Source: Chenopodium formosanum
Lineage: Eukaryota > Streptophyta > Magnoliopsida > Caryophyllales > Amaranthaceae
DNA length: 64,000 bases
Assembly (NCBI GenBank): GCA_024500155.1
Contig: CM044871.1
Coordinates: forward strand, 75,500,402-75,564,401
Direction of reading: 5' to 3'
Shown: one piece after another, positions 23,916-35,163 of the stretch
Layout: the number at the start of each line of letters is the position of its first letter
Position numbering within the stretch: the stretch's first letter is position 1
Notes under the pieces: generated by a model
Database searches by the model: none
What the model was told of the DNA's origin: nothing
Seen by the model: only the letters and a program-made list of their open reading frames with translations
Program-made: the position numbers and the translations under genes

Positions 23916-24401
23916 TTTGTTCATTTTCTGTAAAACTCAATTTCGCCTCTAAATTTAAAATGAATGGAATTGTAAGAAGGAAAATATTAATGATAGTTAG
24001 GCTATGACCTTCAATAAAGATATTATGAATATTTCCCCTAAAAATGGTAAACATAAATTCAGCTCAATAAACATAAAATTAATTTAAAATCTCCTAGTAC
24101 ATCTCTCGCACATATAATTTATATTTAATAGATATTGCACAATGGTCTGGTACATCTCTCGCCCATATCACTAGCTAGATTATTCAGCCTTTTAAGGGAG
24201 ACTCTCTAACGATTCATTGTGATCAAGAGAATGAATTTCAATTGATATATTTGAACATATTTGGAAACTTGACAACCTTTGTAATCCATAATTCTTTATC
24301 GACGAATCAATTATAATCATATACATGAATCCATAAGAGGAACAAACAACTACATCAACGACGGTCAACAACTCCACCATAGAAGATATTTATATGAGTA
24401 A

Positions 24402-24601
24402 GGGCATGTTCTCTTACGTTGAAATTCAGTTTAGTTCAGTTCAGTTCAGTTCAGTTTAGTTCAGTTCAGTTCAGCTCAGTTCATTTCATTTCAGCTCAGT
24501 TCAGTTCAGTTCAGTTCAGCTCAGTTCAGTTCAGTTCAGCTCAGTTCAGTTTAGTTAAGCTCAGTTCAGTTCAGCTGAGTTCAGTCAATGAGAACATACC
24601 C
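24402..24601. mobile_element. PIF/Harbinger-like MITE filled with a TTCAG pentamer array, TSD TAA
   Basis: The ends are GGGCATGTTCTC and GAGAACATACCC, a short imperfect inverted repeat, flanked by TAA at 24399-24401 and 24602-24604. The trinucleotide TWA-type duplication fits PIF/Harbinger. About 160 bp of the interior is tandem TTCAG with occasional CTCAG, TTTAG and TTCAT variants. A long Ser/Val/Gln/Phe ORF across it is an artefact of the pentamer. Confidence 0.75.
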
Positions 24602-24619
24602 TAAGACAATCTATGTATG

Positions 24620-24935
24620 TAAGTGACTAAAATATATAATTGATAGGCAATGATTATTTTTACTTAACTAAATTTATTTTTATTAAAATAAAATTATTTT
24701 TGCTTAACTTAAATTAACTTTATTAAATTGAAAATATTTTGTATTTTTATTGACCTGAAATTATTTTAAATGATTTTTTTTTTTTGATGTTTCCCTGTAT
24801 TTAATTTGTTTTTTAAATTTACTGGTTTTTATTTATTTAATCAAAAAATTATTTTATTGAACTGAATTTTTTGCTGATTTGAACTTATTTTTATTGTTAA
24901 TAAATTGAAATTATTTTTATTAAATTGTACTTCGT
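24620..24935. other. Decayed TGAACTGAA-type AT-rich repeat
   Basis: Scattered TTATTTTTACTTAACTAAA- and ATTGAACTGAA-like words suggest an old copy of the same MITE family. No termini can be recognised. Confidence 0.3.
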
Positions 24936-24940
24936 ACCGA

Positions 24941-25207
24941 GGCCCTGTTTGATTCACCTTAATTTTGCTGAACTGAAATTATTTTTGCTGAACTGAAATT
25001 ATTTTTACTGAACTGAACTTAATTTTACTGAACTGAAATTATTTTTACTGATTTTCTATTATAATTCTTTTTTAAGAAAACTGAATTTTACTGAACTGAA
25101 ATTATTTTTACTGAACTAAAATTAATTTTACTGAACTGAACTTATTTTTACTGAATTGAAATTATTTTTACTTAATATTTTTTTTTTAAGGTGAAGAGAA
25201 CAGGGCC
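24941..25207. mobile_element. TGAACTGAA-family MITE, 267 bp
   Basis: The ends GGCCCTGTTTGATTCACCTT and AAGGTGAAGAGAACAGGGCC are inverted repeats over about 20 bp. The interior is a loose tandem of TGAACTGAAATTATTTTTAC. Flanking trinucleotides are CGA and TGA, an imperfect duplication. Copies at 54730 and elsewhere have TTA or TAA, so a PIF/Harbinger-type origin is likely. Confidence 0.7.
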
Positions 25208-25869
25208 TGAGTATTAATTTAAGGTAAGTAGTAAAAAGGGGGAAAAAAACTATTTCTATTACGGAGTACTTTTTAAATTTCATTTTATTAAGTAGGACAG
25301 TCAACTTTTCCATTTTTGGTGCCATTCTATGTATTCTTCCCAAAATTGAAAATGTAGTATTTTTTCCCAATTAAGGGATTGAACGTTTCCATCAAAAATT
25401 TAAAAAGATCATTGGGAGATTGTATTAATCTATGGTGATCCACGGAGAGCCGGAGAGACGGAGAGATGGAGACATAAACTTAAAAATCATATCTTTGATC
25501 CATGATTCAACGTTATCGAGGCTTCCTTGATTTGATTTAATTTTGAATGAAACAAAATGTCCCCGTAATATAATTAAGCTTTAAGTTTTGTACTCCATAC
25601 CATAAATTAATTTATACTTCATACATCTACTAGTATAATAAAAGTGAAATTAAGATTAAAACATGTTATCTTCCTCAAAAAAAAAATAATAATAATAAAA
25701 TAAAACATGTTATCTTGTGGTGAACATCTTTACTGTCAAAATTCATTATTTTTTAAACACTGTAATTTTATTTTTATCTATATATTCAACTACCATATTT
25801 TTGTATATATATGCATCTAGTCAAATATTCTTTCATATCCTCCATATATTGTATATAAGCTATATTATA
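25208..25869. other. AT-rich intergenic DNA left of the MULE
   Basis: No coding sequence seen. A short GGAGAG-rich tract lies at about 25441-25475 and a small AATAAT run near 25687. Confidence 0.5.
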
Positions 25870-25878
25870 TATAAAATT

Positions 25879-25994
25879 GGAAAAATTGACAGGAATATTA
25901 TGACCTTTGCTCCGTCCGCTCAAAATAAAATGACCTTTTGAAATTCCCCTAATAAAACGAACTTTTACCCTTATCTTCTTAAAATAGAACATCT
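25879..25994 (+). repeat. MULE left terminal inverted repeat
   Basis: About 113 bp inverted match to 31340-31455 with three differences by eye. In MULEs the TIRs hold transposase binding sites and the promoters of the internal genes. Confidence 0.93.
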
Positions 25995-26192
25995 TCAATT
26001 GGTAACCGGATTTTGTAGGTAGAATGGTTACGTGGCAATGACCGTTGGGGTTTTTAAATACTCCTCCTTTTATTTAACCCAGCTCCCCTGTTCCACTCTT
26101 TTCTTCTCCCCTGTTCCACTCTTTTCTTTTATTTTCCTCCCTCTTTTTTTTTTAATTTTAATTTTGTGGCCTCCCATTTTATAAATGGTGTC

Positions 26193-26750
26193 ATGTCTTT
26201 AAGAAGGCAATCATCTAATGCGTCTCTGTCATCTTCTAACTCAAGAAGGGATACTCGTCCAAATATTCGGTGCAATTGCGGGAGAGATGCTGTGGTTAGA
26301 ACAGTGAGACAAGGGCCTAATTTGGGGTGCAAATTCTATGGATGTCCCTTGTGGCCAGTAAGTGTGTTTGTATTTTGCATTTGAATCTAATTTGTACGTA
26401 TTGTATTTATCTAATGAATTTGTTGTTGTTTGTAGGAAACCCATTGCGATACGTTCAAGTGGGTCAATGACAACAATGAGGTAGAAGATTTCCAAATGAA
26501 GATGTTGGAAAAAGATACAATTATATTGGAATTGGAGTATGAGCAAAAATTAAGAGATGATAAAATTAAGAAACTACAATTGAAGAAAGAGAATTTGGAG
26601 GAAGATGTACAAGAGATGAAGAGTGAAATATCATGTATCCGAGTTGAGCTAATGAAGGCTTGTAGAAGTGAAAAAAATTTGGTTATAGTGCTTGTATTTT
26701 CATGGATCTTCTTTGTTGCAACAATCTTGTCTGTCAAGTACTTGGTGTAA
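26193..26750 (+). CDS. GRF zinc-finger, coiled-coil, membrane-anchor protein encoded in the MULE
   Basis: Two exons join cleanly: 26193-26357 and 26436-26750, with a GTAAGT donor and TTGTAG acceptor, giving 159 residues with no stop. Residues 1-26 are Ser/Arg-rich. A GRF-type zinc finger spans about 27-64: Cys27-x-Cys29, then FYGC with Cys51, then Cys59 and the F-K-W block. The usual Arg of the G-R-x-F signature is Cys46 here, as from a CGC to TGC change. Residues about 70-130 are a charged coiled coil (KLRDDKIKKLQLKKE), and about 137-156 form one hydrophobic segment (VIVLVFSWIFFVATILSV). The architecture recalls plant proteins annotated as At4g04775-like. Function is unknown; the location suggests a MULE accessory protein. 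Confidence 0.85.
26357..26436 (+). other. Intron of the GRF zinc-finger gene (26358-26435)
   Basis: The donor GTAAGTG follows codon Pro55 and the acceptor TTTGTAG precedes GAA. Splicing joins PLWP to ETHCDTFKW and completes the zinc finger. Unspliced, the frame ends a few codons later. Confidence 0.85.
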
Positions 26751-26944
26751 TTAACAAGCTTTAACTTGTCATTAATGTAGTAATTATGGGCTGTATTTGA
26801 AGAATATACATTGTCTAAATAATGACATGTGTTATTTTATTAGCTAAATATCAAACAAGATAATTAAGCAATTATAGCAAGTGCAAGTACATGTCATATA
26901 TAAACATTGTTCAGTGAGTTCCAATTGTTTGGACTAGGTACACA

Positions 26945-29900
26945 TGATTAGACATGATTAGTAGAAGTTTGGCTTGACTGGGTTCCAATGCAGAGGCTTG
27001 TAGGACCCTACAGCACTGGAGTTCCATCTGAGCTGAAAACCACTCCAACTCCAACAGGAACATGTACACAAAAGCAAATGGTTATAGCTTTCAAATAAAA
27101 CACATCCAAACAAAAATAGACAATGAGCATGGGAGATATACCTTAGTCCTGCCTCTTCCCCTCCCTCTTCCTCTAGCAGCAGAAGTTGCACCCCTGCTTG
27201 CCCCTGCCCCTCTCCCTGCAGCTGATCTACCCCTTCTGAACCTGTCCCTAAGGCAATTGCACCCCTCCCTCTTCCTCTACTTGCTGCAGTAGTAGTTGAG
27301 ATAGATGCTCTGGCATTAACCTGGCTAACAGCTCTTGCACCCTGGCCACCTAAAATGATCCTCCCACCTCTTCCAAGCTGAGAAGGCTATGCTGTGGTTG
27401 TGTGATGGTGTGTTGATGGCTGTGCACTTGTAACTGGGTGGCCAGGAGTGGATGAGGAAGCCATCTGTGATCCTGCTATGGTCTGAGAAGTAGTTGCATC
27501 ATTTCTTGGCCTTCCCCTCCCCCTTTTTGGAACAGGTTATGGAGGCACATAAGACCCTTTATCTGGACAACTCCTTTTGTTATGTCCTTTCACATGACAA
27601 ACTGGGCATGTCATTTCAATCCCACTTCTCTGTAAAGAACCAGGATTTTTTTGGTTTTCCTCAGGGTGTTTTATCCTGTTCTTTCTTGGTCTCCCGGGAC
27701 CAATCTTAATTGGGGGAGGATCTAGGTTATAGGGTACCTTTGGCCAGTACCTTTCACCTTCACAAGGTGGAATAGAACCACCATATGCTAGGAAATAGGT
27801 CTCAACTTTGTAGCACTGATCAACATAAGCTTCTGGCACTCTGTTTAGATAAAATATACAGGCGATGGCATGACAACAAGGCAACCCTACCATATTCCAC
27901 TTCCTACAGGAACAAGACCTAGTTTCTAAGTTAACAATCAGTTGGTCTAAGTTATGTCTAACATTGAATAGAATTTCAGAAGAAGGGAGGCAGCCTTTGC
28001 TTTTTCTTTCTCTAACTTTGCTTGGATTCTAGGGCATAGAACAGACTTACACTTTTCCATTTCTTTTTTTTTTTGTTCACTAATATCTGCATAAGGGCAA
28101 CCCTAATATCTTCTAGAATATAAATTAAGTGCTTTGTTCTAGCATTAATTATGTATGCATTAAAGGTTTCAGCCATGTTATTAGTTATGGCATCAGTTTT
28201 CACAGAGGTGGACATGAAAGCTCTACAAAAGCAGTTAGGGTTATACCTCTTGAAAGCAAGTGCTGCCTCAGGGTTTAATTCAGTCAATTCTTCCAAAGCT
28301 TCATCATAGGCAGCCTCATTGTAGGCCTTGGCAATCTTCCAGAACTGAAGCTTCATCTCATCACCCTTGTATGTTCTGTTCCAAAGGGCAAAGATATGCC
28401 GTGAACAGTGTATGTGCTCTGCTTTTGGGAGCACAGCAGCCACTGCATGAAGTATTGCCTGAGAATCATAAACAAACAGTAACATATTGTTAAATAAGTT
28501 GAATTTATGGGCACAACAATAATATGACAACAGATTTTGGAAGAATTATTCACCTGATGTTCATCAGAAAGTATAACTACATCAGTTCCATCGTCTAATG
28601 CCAAACAAGATTGCGGATGGGTGAAGAACCAAACCCAGGATAGGTTGTTCTCTCCTTCAACTGCAGCCCATGATATAGGGTACATTTGATCATTAGGATC
28701 TCTACCCACTGCTGTCATTATTTGCCCCCCAAGAAATGTCTTCAAGAAGGCTGCATCAACACAAATTACTTTTCTACAACCTGCCATCCATCCCTCTTTC
28801 ACTCCATCAAAGCACACAAACATTCTCTTGAAAACAAGAACTGAGTACTTTGGACTTGTATCAACCACCAACTCCAATGCTGTGTTAGGACTTGCAATCT
28901 TCAGAGCTTGTACATATCTGTCAATCTTCATGTAATGGTCCTTCATACTTCCATGCAGCAACCTATGTGCATGACATTTAACCTTATATGCAAAGTCTCT
29001 CTTGATGATTACTCTATATGCTCTTCTAACTGTTTCTATGATTTCCTTTGCCGGCCAGTGTGGCCTTGCTTTGAAGACCTCCAACAACTCCTTAGCAAGC
29101 CATGTGATTTTCAATTGTCTATTTCTATTCATACTTCTATGGCATGTGTGAGAGTCCACCACTGTCTTCACCAACCAAGTTTTGTCTCTTGTGTGCATTG
29201 AGCAATAAAGATAGAAAGGGCACTCTGCAACACACTTCACACCCAACTGATCTTTCTTCTTATTTCTTATCACATACCTCACATCCCTACCTTGCATCAC
29301 TGCATATTTTCTAACAGCTTCCTTAAACTCAAATTTGTTGGCAAACCTCTGCCCTACTTTCCAAACAAATGAAGAAAAGTCAGTATCAGCTCTGATTAAC
29401 ACACCCTTCTTCACTCTATGACCTCCTTTTGTTTCATCTTCACTCTGAATTGGTGAGTGAGCCTCCTCCTCACTGTCCTCATAGTCAGTTTCCTGACCTT
29501 CTTCTGTAGCTGTGGAAACAACAGTGGCAGGTGGGATTTGTTTTGTTTGCTTCCCTAACCTCCCTTCACTTGCTTCCTTTTGAAGTTGCTGAGCTATCTC
29601 AAAACACTTGTGGTTCACTGTCTTCACCCTCTCTCTAGCTTCCCTAAGCTCCTCATCACTATCATCAGACTCATTAACAATGAAATCAGTCCCTTCAGCT
29701 TGTTCACTCAACTCATTTGCTTCAGTTTCAACATCTGAATCACTTATTCTGCCATCATTCTCCTCCTTTGATTCACCCCCCTCATCTCCTTCAATCTCTG
29801 GCACATATTCAGGATCACTATCATCACTACAATCACTGTTAAAACCTATAACCTCATCCCATCTCAAAGGACTGTCTCCCCTATTATCCTCCCAGTCATA

Positions 29901-30736
29901 TTCCTCATTTACCACAGATTGTATGTTAAGTGAAGAAGTGGTTTTCTCTTGCAGGAATGTTTGTGTTTGAATGGGGAGCTCACTTGGTGTGACTGTCTGA
30001 TCTAGTTTTAAGGGTTTAAGTGTGCTAATTGAATCTGTCAAAGAGGATAAGGGAATCCTATAAGAGCTTGTTTGGTCCTTGGTAGATGTGGTAGTTGGGG
30101 CACATAAAGCAAGTTGTGCTGATGTGGAAGAATCTTTTCCACTTGAGGTTGAGGCTTTTTGTTTTATTCTAGGACTTGTCCTAATGGGTTGCACTATTTT
30201 TGTGGGTGGTCCCTTTCTTGGGGTTTTTTTTTCCTTAACTTGCTTTTTGCTTTAATGACTGGTCCAGTTTCTGAAAGTGTGAGATCTTCAATTTGTGATG
30301 TGTTGTCAACATTTTCAAGGTCAGTCTGAGGTGGATTTTCAACTCCTATATCACCCACTACTTCTTCCCTCCCTCCACTATCATCATCAACATCTTCACA
30401 AGCCAAAATAGGGCCATCCTCATGATGCATTAAGTAAATTTCAAGTTCCCTGTATTTTTTACTTAACTGTATCAACTCCAACAATTCATTATCACCCTCA
30501 ATTCTCCTTAAACCATCTTGCAGACTCATTCCTGGGATGAGATAAAACATCCCAGCAACACAAGCATACCCACACTTCTCTATTAATTCAAGTAACTCCC
30601 AATAACACAATATATCAGGGTACACAACAAAATCCCTACCCATACCACAAGAGTAAATCAACTCTCCATTTCCAACATTTTTGAATTTTCCACCATGCCA
30701 GAATCGAATGGTAAGTTTATCACAAAAGGTAGACAT
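26945..30736 (-). pseudogene. MURA-like Mutator transposase, nearly complete but frameshifted
   Basis: The start ATG is at 30736. Domains in order: a PB1-like N-terminal domain (LTIRFWHGGKFKN, YPDILCYWELLELIEKCGY), a long acidic linker, a MuDR N-terminal zinc domain (FKEAVRKYAVMQGRDVRYV; CPFYLYCS) and the DDE core. Catalytic residues: Asp in VICVDAAFLK, Asp in VILSDEHQ, Glu in NNMAETFNAYI. An intron (28553-28459) lies between the second Asp and the following helix. A SWIM finger (CSCRKWN, PCCHA) and a CCHC knuckle (CPVCHVKGHNKRSC) follow, then an Arg/Gly-rich tail. Breaks: a shift at an A9 run near 30225; another at an A11 run near 28068; one near 28005; and in-frame stops near 27540 and 27390. 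All three catalytic acids are kept. Confidence 0.9.
28459..28553 (-). other. Intron in the MURA-like gene
   Basis: Donor CAG|GTGAAT and acceptor TTCTCAG|GCA join SDEHQ to AILHAVAAV, restoring the usual MULE transposase sequence. Confidence 0.8.
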
Positions 30737-31339
30737 TTTACCTACATATCAACCACAATTATTACATCTATCAATCTAATCAACAAAAACAAATCAGATA
30801 TTCAAAAAAATCAACCCCTAAAACAAATCGCAAAAACCAACCCTAACATCAAATCGCATAATTGCACAATTAACAAGTCATCCAATTCAACTAAAGCTAC
30901 TAAATTTAGCATCTAATTAGCATAATCGCACCATAACACAGCAAAATTGGACGCAAATAACTACAATTATCTAAATAACACATTCACAAATCAGACAAAA
31001 TAATGCAAAATATAAGCTCAATTACATACCTTCGAACCAATTCTAGATTTTCCAATCACACAATTCGAGCCTTGCTCCTTCTCGCAAACAACCCACTTCA
31101 ATCCTTTCCCCAACCACTAAGTCAGAGGAGCGATTAATTTCAATGAGCTTCAGTCCTTTTTCGCGTCTTTAATGGAGTTTGCAGAGAGGACGAAAGAAGG
31201 ACAGAGAGATAAATTGAATTAAAGACAGAGAAAAGAAGGGTAGTTGGGTAATTAATGCCACGTAGGCTAAATTACGAGGGAAAAGAAGGGTCAACCCTTA
31301 GCGTGGACCAGTATAACAAGTTGTAGCCGGTAACTAGTA

Positions 31340-31455
31340 AAATGTTCTATTTTAAGAAGATAAGGGTAAAAGGTCGTTTTATTAGGGGAATTTCAAAAGG
31401 TCGTTTTATTTTGAGCGGACGAAGCAAAGGTCATAATATTCCTGTCAATTTTTCC
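31340..31455 (-). repeat. MULE right terminal inverted repeat
   Basis: Inverted copy of 25879-25994. TATAAAATT follows immediately. Confidence 0.93.
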
Positions 31456-31464
31456 TATAAAATT

Positions 31465-31876
31465 TTAGTGTAAATAATTAAAGAATTAAACTCCGTATTA
31501 GAAACACATTCATACCATGATTAATCCTCTAATCAATTTTTAATATATAATTTTTGTAGCCATATTATGTATAACAATTTTATTGTATCTTTAAGATTTT
31601 GTATCATAAGAAAGAAAAAAATTGATTTGGTCAAAAAAATGTAACTAGAAGGATATATATATAGGTGGAAAATGTAACTTTGATTTCTTTTGTATTGAAA
31701 TAGATTAATTTTTTTTTTTTTTTTTGTGAAATAAAACTATTCCTTTCATCCTTTGTACAAAAAACTTTGATAACCGTGTATGACACATGACTTTAGTTAG
31801 TTTTTGTGTAATAAAAAATAGCTTACCACGGGGAAGATATAATGATATACATAAATCTTAGGGTACCTAAATAGAC
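31465..31876. other. AT-rich intergenic DNA right of the MULE
   Basis: No coding sequence or repeat ends recognised; a poly(T) tract lies at about 31709-31726. Confidence 0.5.
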
Positions 31877-31879
31877 TTA

Positions 31880-32029
31880 CAGCTTGTTCTCGTACGCTTA
31901 TTTTCAGTTCAGTTCAGTTCAATTCAGCTCTAATAAGTTTAGTTCAGTTCAGTTCCTAATTTTCTTCTCTTATAAAATATTCATTTCACTTCAGTTCAGT
32001 TCAGTTCAGTCAATGAGAACATTATGCCC
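31880..32029. mobile_element. TTCAG-type MITE, TSD TTA
   Basis: Ends CAGCTTGTTCTC and GAGAACATTATGCCC enclose TTCAGTTCAG tracts. TTA occurs at 31877-31879 and 32030-32032. The left terminus has diverged from the GGGC consensus of the copy at 24402. Confidence 0.6.
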
Positions 32030-32171
32030 TTACTTGAATTTTTTTTTTTTTTTTAGGAATGTAAATTCTAATTTTAGTTGAGTATTAACAGTGAAATAAT
32101 GCATAGTTATAAAATATATACCCATTTGACTATCAACTATTGACATTATATTCCATGTTTTAACTTATTAA

Positions 32172-32322
32172 GCGCCTGTTCTGATTTACTAAAGTGAGCC
32201 AAACTAAAATGAGCTAAACTGAACTGAGCTAAACTAAATTGATTGAGCTGAACAGAATTGTTAATGAGAGAAGAAAATTAAGAATTGAACTGAACTGAAA
32301 TTAAGGTGAAAAGAACAAGCCC
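32172..32322. mobile_element. TTCAG/TGAACTGAA-type MITE, TSD TAA
   Basis: Ends GCGCCTGTTCTG and AAGAACAAGCCC are inverted, flanked by TAA at 32169-32171 and 32323-32325. The interior has TGAACTGAGCTAAACTAAA-type words and an inner AAGGTGAAAAGAAC shared with the 24941 and 54730 copies. It links the TTCAG-rich and AATTATTTTTA-rich versions of the family. Confidence 0.65.
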
Positions 32323-32471
32323 TAAATAAATGAAAAATGAAGAAAATACTTAGAAATTTAATTTGGTCAAAAATATTTCCAAATCGGATGTACATTAAAA
32401 CATTGTACATCTGCTAGAAAGTTACCTTAAAAATTAAAATGTTCAAAAGTTACCTTGTAGTAAATGAAAGT

Positions 32472-32477
<6 letters not shown>

Positions 32478-32509
<32 letters not shown>
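32478..32509. repeat. (AT)n microsatellite
   Basis: About 16 AT units in an AT-rich stretch. Confidence 0.9.
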
Positions 32510-32511
<2 letters not shown>

Positions 32512-32696
32512 CGCTTTATAGATAAAACTTACCCAATTAGACAAAAAGTTACCCTAAATTCAATAAAAGTTAACTCGACGTACAGTAATATTACTGCATC
32601 GGATGTATATAAAAGTTTTTGCAATATTTTTACCCTATTTTTTTTATTTGTTATTTAATTAAATTAAATTGTTTTATCAAGTGTAAAAATTATTCA

Positions 32697-32939
32697 GCCT
32701 TGTTCTCTTATTCAAATACTATTCAATTAAAAAAAAAAAAGTTCAGTATGGGAAATTTAATGTTTAATCAGAAAACTTTAGTATTATAAATAAACATTTT
32801 TAGTGAAAATCAGTAAAAATAAATAAATAAATAATTAGTATAATAATTAAAGTTCAACTAAAATATTTGAATTTCTGCAAAATAAAGTTAATTAAAAATA
32901 ATTTTATTACAACAAAAATAAGGTGAAGATAACAAAGCC
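32697..32939. mobile_element. TGAACTGAA-family MITE, degenerate
   Basis: GCCTTGTTCTC on the left and AAGGTGAAGATAACAAAGCC on the right are imperfectly inverted. TTA follows the right end. The interior is AT-rich with a few TTCAAC/GTTCAG words. Confidence 0.5.
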
Positions 32940-32942
32940 TTA

Positions 32943-33729
32943 TCTAAATGACATTAACTTTTTTTTAGGGCTTTAAATATTTAGCCAAACTAACAAGCTT
33001 ACAATTGTAATTAGCTCAAGTTTTATTTGCTTATAAACTCCATATTCCTCCCTCTTTATTAAAATTAGGTTAGTTCCTATGCCATGCACAGTAACTTTCA
33101 ATAACTATTCTTTAATTAACATTATATTTAGTTATAAAAAATTAAATATGGCTAAGTTATTAATTTGTAAAATGAATTTATTATGAAAATCTATTATTAG
33201 CAAAATAGATATTTTAAAATGCGTATGTATGTATATTTATATATATTTCACCAACAAATTTATACCGTTTTCTTTTTATTAACCAAATAAAAATCTTAAC
33301 AATATGTATTTAACCCGTAAATAGTTTTCTTTTTTGCACACTATTATTCATTCCCTCTTATGTGCTTTGTATTTTTTTTCTAAATAAACAACTGACTTAA
33401 AATATTTTTTCATATTTTTCTTGACAAACTGTTTTTTTGATTTTTTTTTTTTTTTTGAAAGACCTAGCAAGCTTTTTCATACATAATTAAATACTTAATT
33501 TTTTTTTTTAAAAAAAAAATCCTTGTTTTTTTTTGAAGGAAAAAAAAATTCCTTGTTTTATTAGTGCTAAAGTAGTATGTAACTCTACATATGTCATAAT
33601 TAAATTATGTTAAGAAGTTTATTGGTATCAATATATATTTGGAAGGATACATTAAATCTTTAAATTATTTTTTTTAAGGAAAATCTTTTGTGATCTTTTA
33701 TTTATGTATAAGATTTATTTACTACATAG

Positions 33730-33774
<45 letters not shown>
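32943..33774. other. AT-rich intergenic DNA ending in a long poly(A) run
   Basis: No coding sequence seen. A run of about 40 A residues occupies 33735-33774. It could be the tail of a retroposed sequence, but no body is recognisable upstream. Confidence 0.5.
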
Positions 33775-33776
<2 letters not shown>

Positions 33777-33849
33777 AAAACAAAACTAAACTAAGGGACA
33801 CATTAGAAAATGACACTATCGTCATTGCTGGTGTGTCTTTTAGTATATA

Positions 33850-34494
33850 CTAGATTAGCACCTGTGAGATGCACGAGTATTATAAAAATAAGGAAAAAGA
33901 TATATGCAACCCTAGAGGTTGCATATAAGAAGCTAAACATGAAAAGAATAGACAATAAATAGACATGTATTACACCAATTTATCGATAATTCTCAACTTA
34001 ATACCAAAAAAGGAAGTATGTTAAATTCTTATATGCAGCCCTTAGCATTATCCTAAAAAAAATTATAATTGTTTACATTTTCAAATCATATTATCACTAA
34101 AAATATGTAAAATCTTTGTATTAACATAAACAAAACTGCAAATATTAAAATAATTTTATCAAAAGAAAATTTATGTCTACAACAAAATTTAGTGGACTTT
34201 ATAATTAGAAAGAGTAATCACATAAATACATGGTTAATATTTGCTCTCTTCAAGATTATCTATATGTAACAATTTTTTTTTTTTTTTGGAGGGAATATAC
34301 TTAATGTATTGTATAAAAGTATTTTGTAGTTAATATTAGCTTTTCTAAAATTTAACAAAAAAATTAAAATTAAAAAGTAAAGAAAATTGGAAGAGAAAAA
34401 AAAAGTTTAGATGGGAAAAAAATTGAATGAGAAGCTAACAAGTGTACAATTTGAAAAAAAAAAAAGATTATGTGAACGGTTATTATTTTAGTAT
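33850..34494 (-). mobile_element. Helitron-like non-autonomous element, copy 1
   Basis: On the minus strand the right-hand end reads TATACTAAAATAATAACCG and the left-hand end shows a hairpin (CTCGTGCATCTCACAGG) followed a few bases later by CTAG, then T. A short hairpin just before CTRR and insertion at A/T are Helitron traits. The hairpin is imperfect and the 5' TC is not clear. Confidence 0.4.
33891..34054. mobile_element. Small MITE-like repeat, copy 1
   Basis: The AGGAAAAAGATATATGCAAC / AGGTTGCATATAAGAA segment on the left is inverted as TTCTTATATGCAGCCCTTAG and TTATCCT on the right. A related copy lies at 34991-35163. Superfamily unknown. Confidence 0.4.
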
Positions 34495-34497
34495 AAA

Positions 34498-34974
34498 CTA
34501 GGTTAATCTCGTACGATGCACGATTTAAATGATTAAAAACTTACTTGTATGTCTGTAATATAAATATTTTAAGAAAAACATAATAAATCGTGATCGATCC
34601 CTTTATAGTTAGATTAATTAAGCTAAAAAATATTCTAGTTAACTTCATAGTTATAATAAATTTTTGATAATGTTAGCATTCGTTTTTGATTCATTATTAT
34701 AGAAAATTTGAAGAGTTAATAAAATCCAAACTCTACTATCACTAATAAATTGTGTAATTTGCCATTTAGTCATAAAAGCTTTTAGAAAAATGAATAATTA
34801 ATCAATAATTTTCAAACATTAGCTTTATTTTGAAAAAAGGAAAAAAAAAAAACGAAAAAAAGAGAGAATGATATGTCACAAATAGCTTAGGAGGGAAAAT
34901 TTTTTATAAGAAGGTGACACATGTACAATGGTAATGTTAGCGGTAATTACTTAGTATAAGTTATAGATAGATTA
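34498..34974 (-). mobile_element. Helitron-like non-autonomous element, copy 2
   Basis: Same design as the neighbouring copy: a minus-strand start TATACTAAGTAATTACCGC and an end with hairpin CGTGCATCGTACGAG, then CTAG. The two copies share a TTGTACAC-TTGTTAGC-like segment just inside the 5' end, so they are related and lie head-to-tail. Confidence 0.4.
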
Positions 34975-34990
34975 TAGATAGTTATTGATA

Positions 34991-35163
34991 AGGAAAATGA
35001 TAAACATGTATAAGCAGCTAAATAAGGAAATATTGAAGATAAATTAACATTAATTACACAGATTTGCGGGTGATTTTGTTATGAATTCACAACTTAATTC
35101 CATTTCAGGAAGTATATTTATTGTTTATACATAGCCCTAAGGGCTACATATATTATTATCCTT
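34991..35163. mobile_element. Small MITE-like repeat, copy 2
   Basis: Ends AGGAAAATGATAAACATG and CTACATATATTATTATCCT are inverted and preceded by TA. It aligns with 33891-34054, including a shared GGAAGTAT block. Confidence 0.4.

Larger units (their letters stand above)
25879..31455 (+). mobile_element. Mutator-like element (MULE) with long TIRs and perfect 9 bp TSD
   Basis: The left TIR starts GGAAAAATTGACAGGAATAT at 25879 and its inverted copy ends at 31455. I count three differences over about 113 bp before similarity fades. TATAAAATT occurs at 25870-25878 and again at 31456-31464, a perfect 9 bp duplication diagnostic of Mutator insertion. Inside are a MURA-like transposase gene (minus, 30736 to about 26945) and a GRF zinc-finger gene (plus, 26193-26750), converging as mudrA and mudrB do in maize MuDR. 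Near-identical TIRs point to fairly recent insertion, though the transposase has lesions. Confidence 0.95.

Noticed and set aside
24421..24592. TTCAG array as a CRISPR-like repeat
   Set aside because: Five-base contiguous units without spacers in a plant genome.
24419..24604. 61-residue ORF of Ser/Val/Gln/Phe repeats
   Set aside because: Pure translation of the TTCAG array inside a MITE; no start context or homology.
26241..26737. Minus-strand ORFs opposite the GRF gene
   Set aside because: Shadow frames of a spliced, domain-bearing plus-strand gene.
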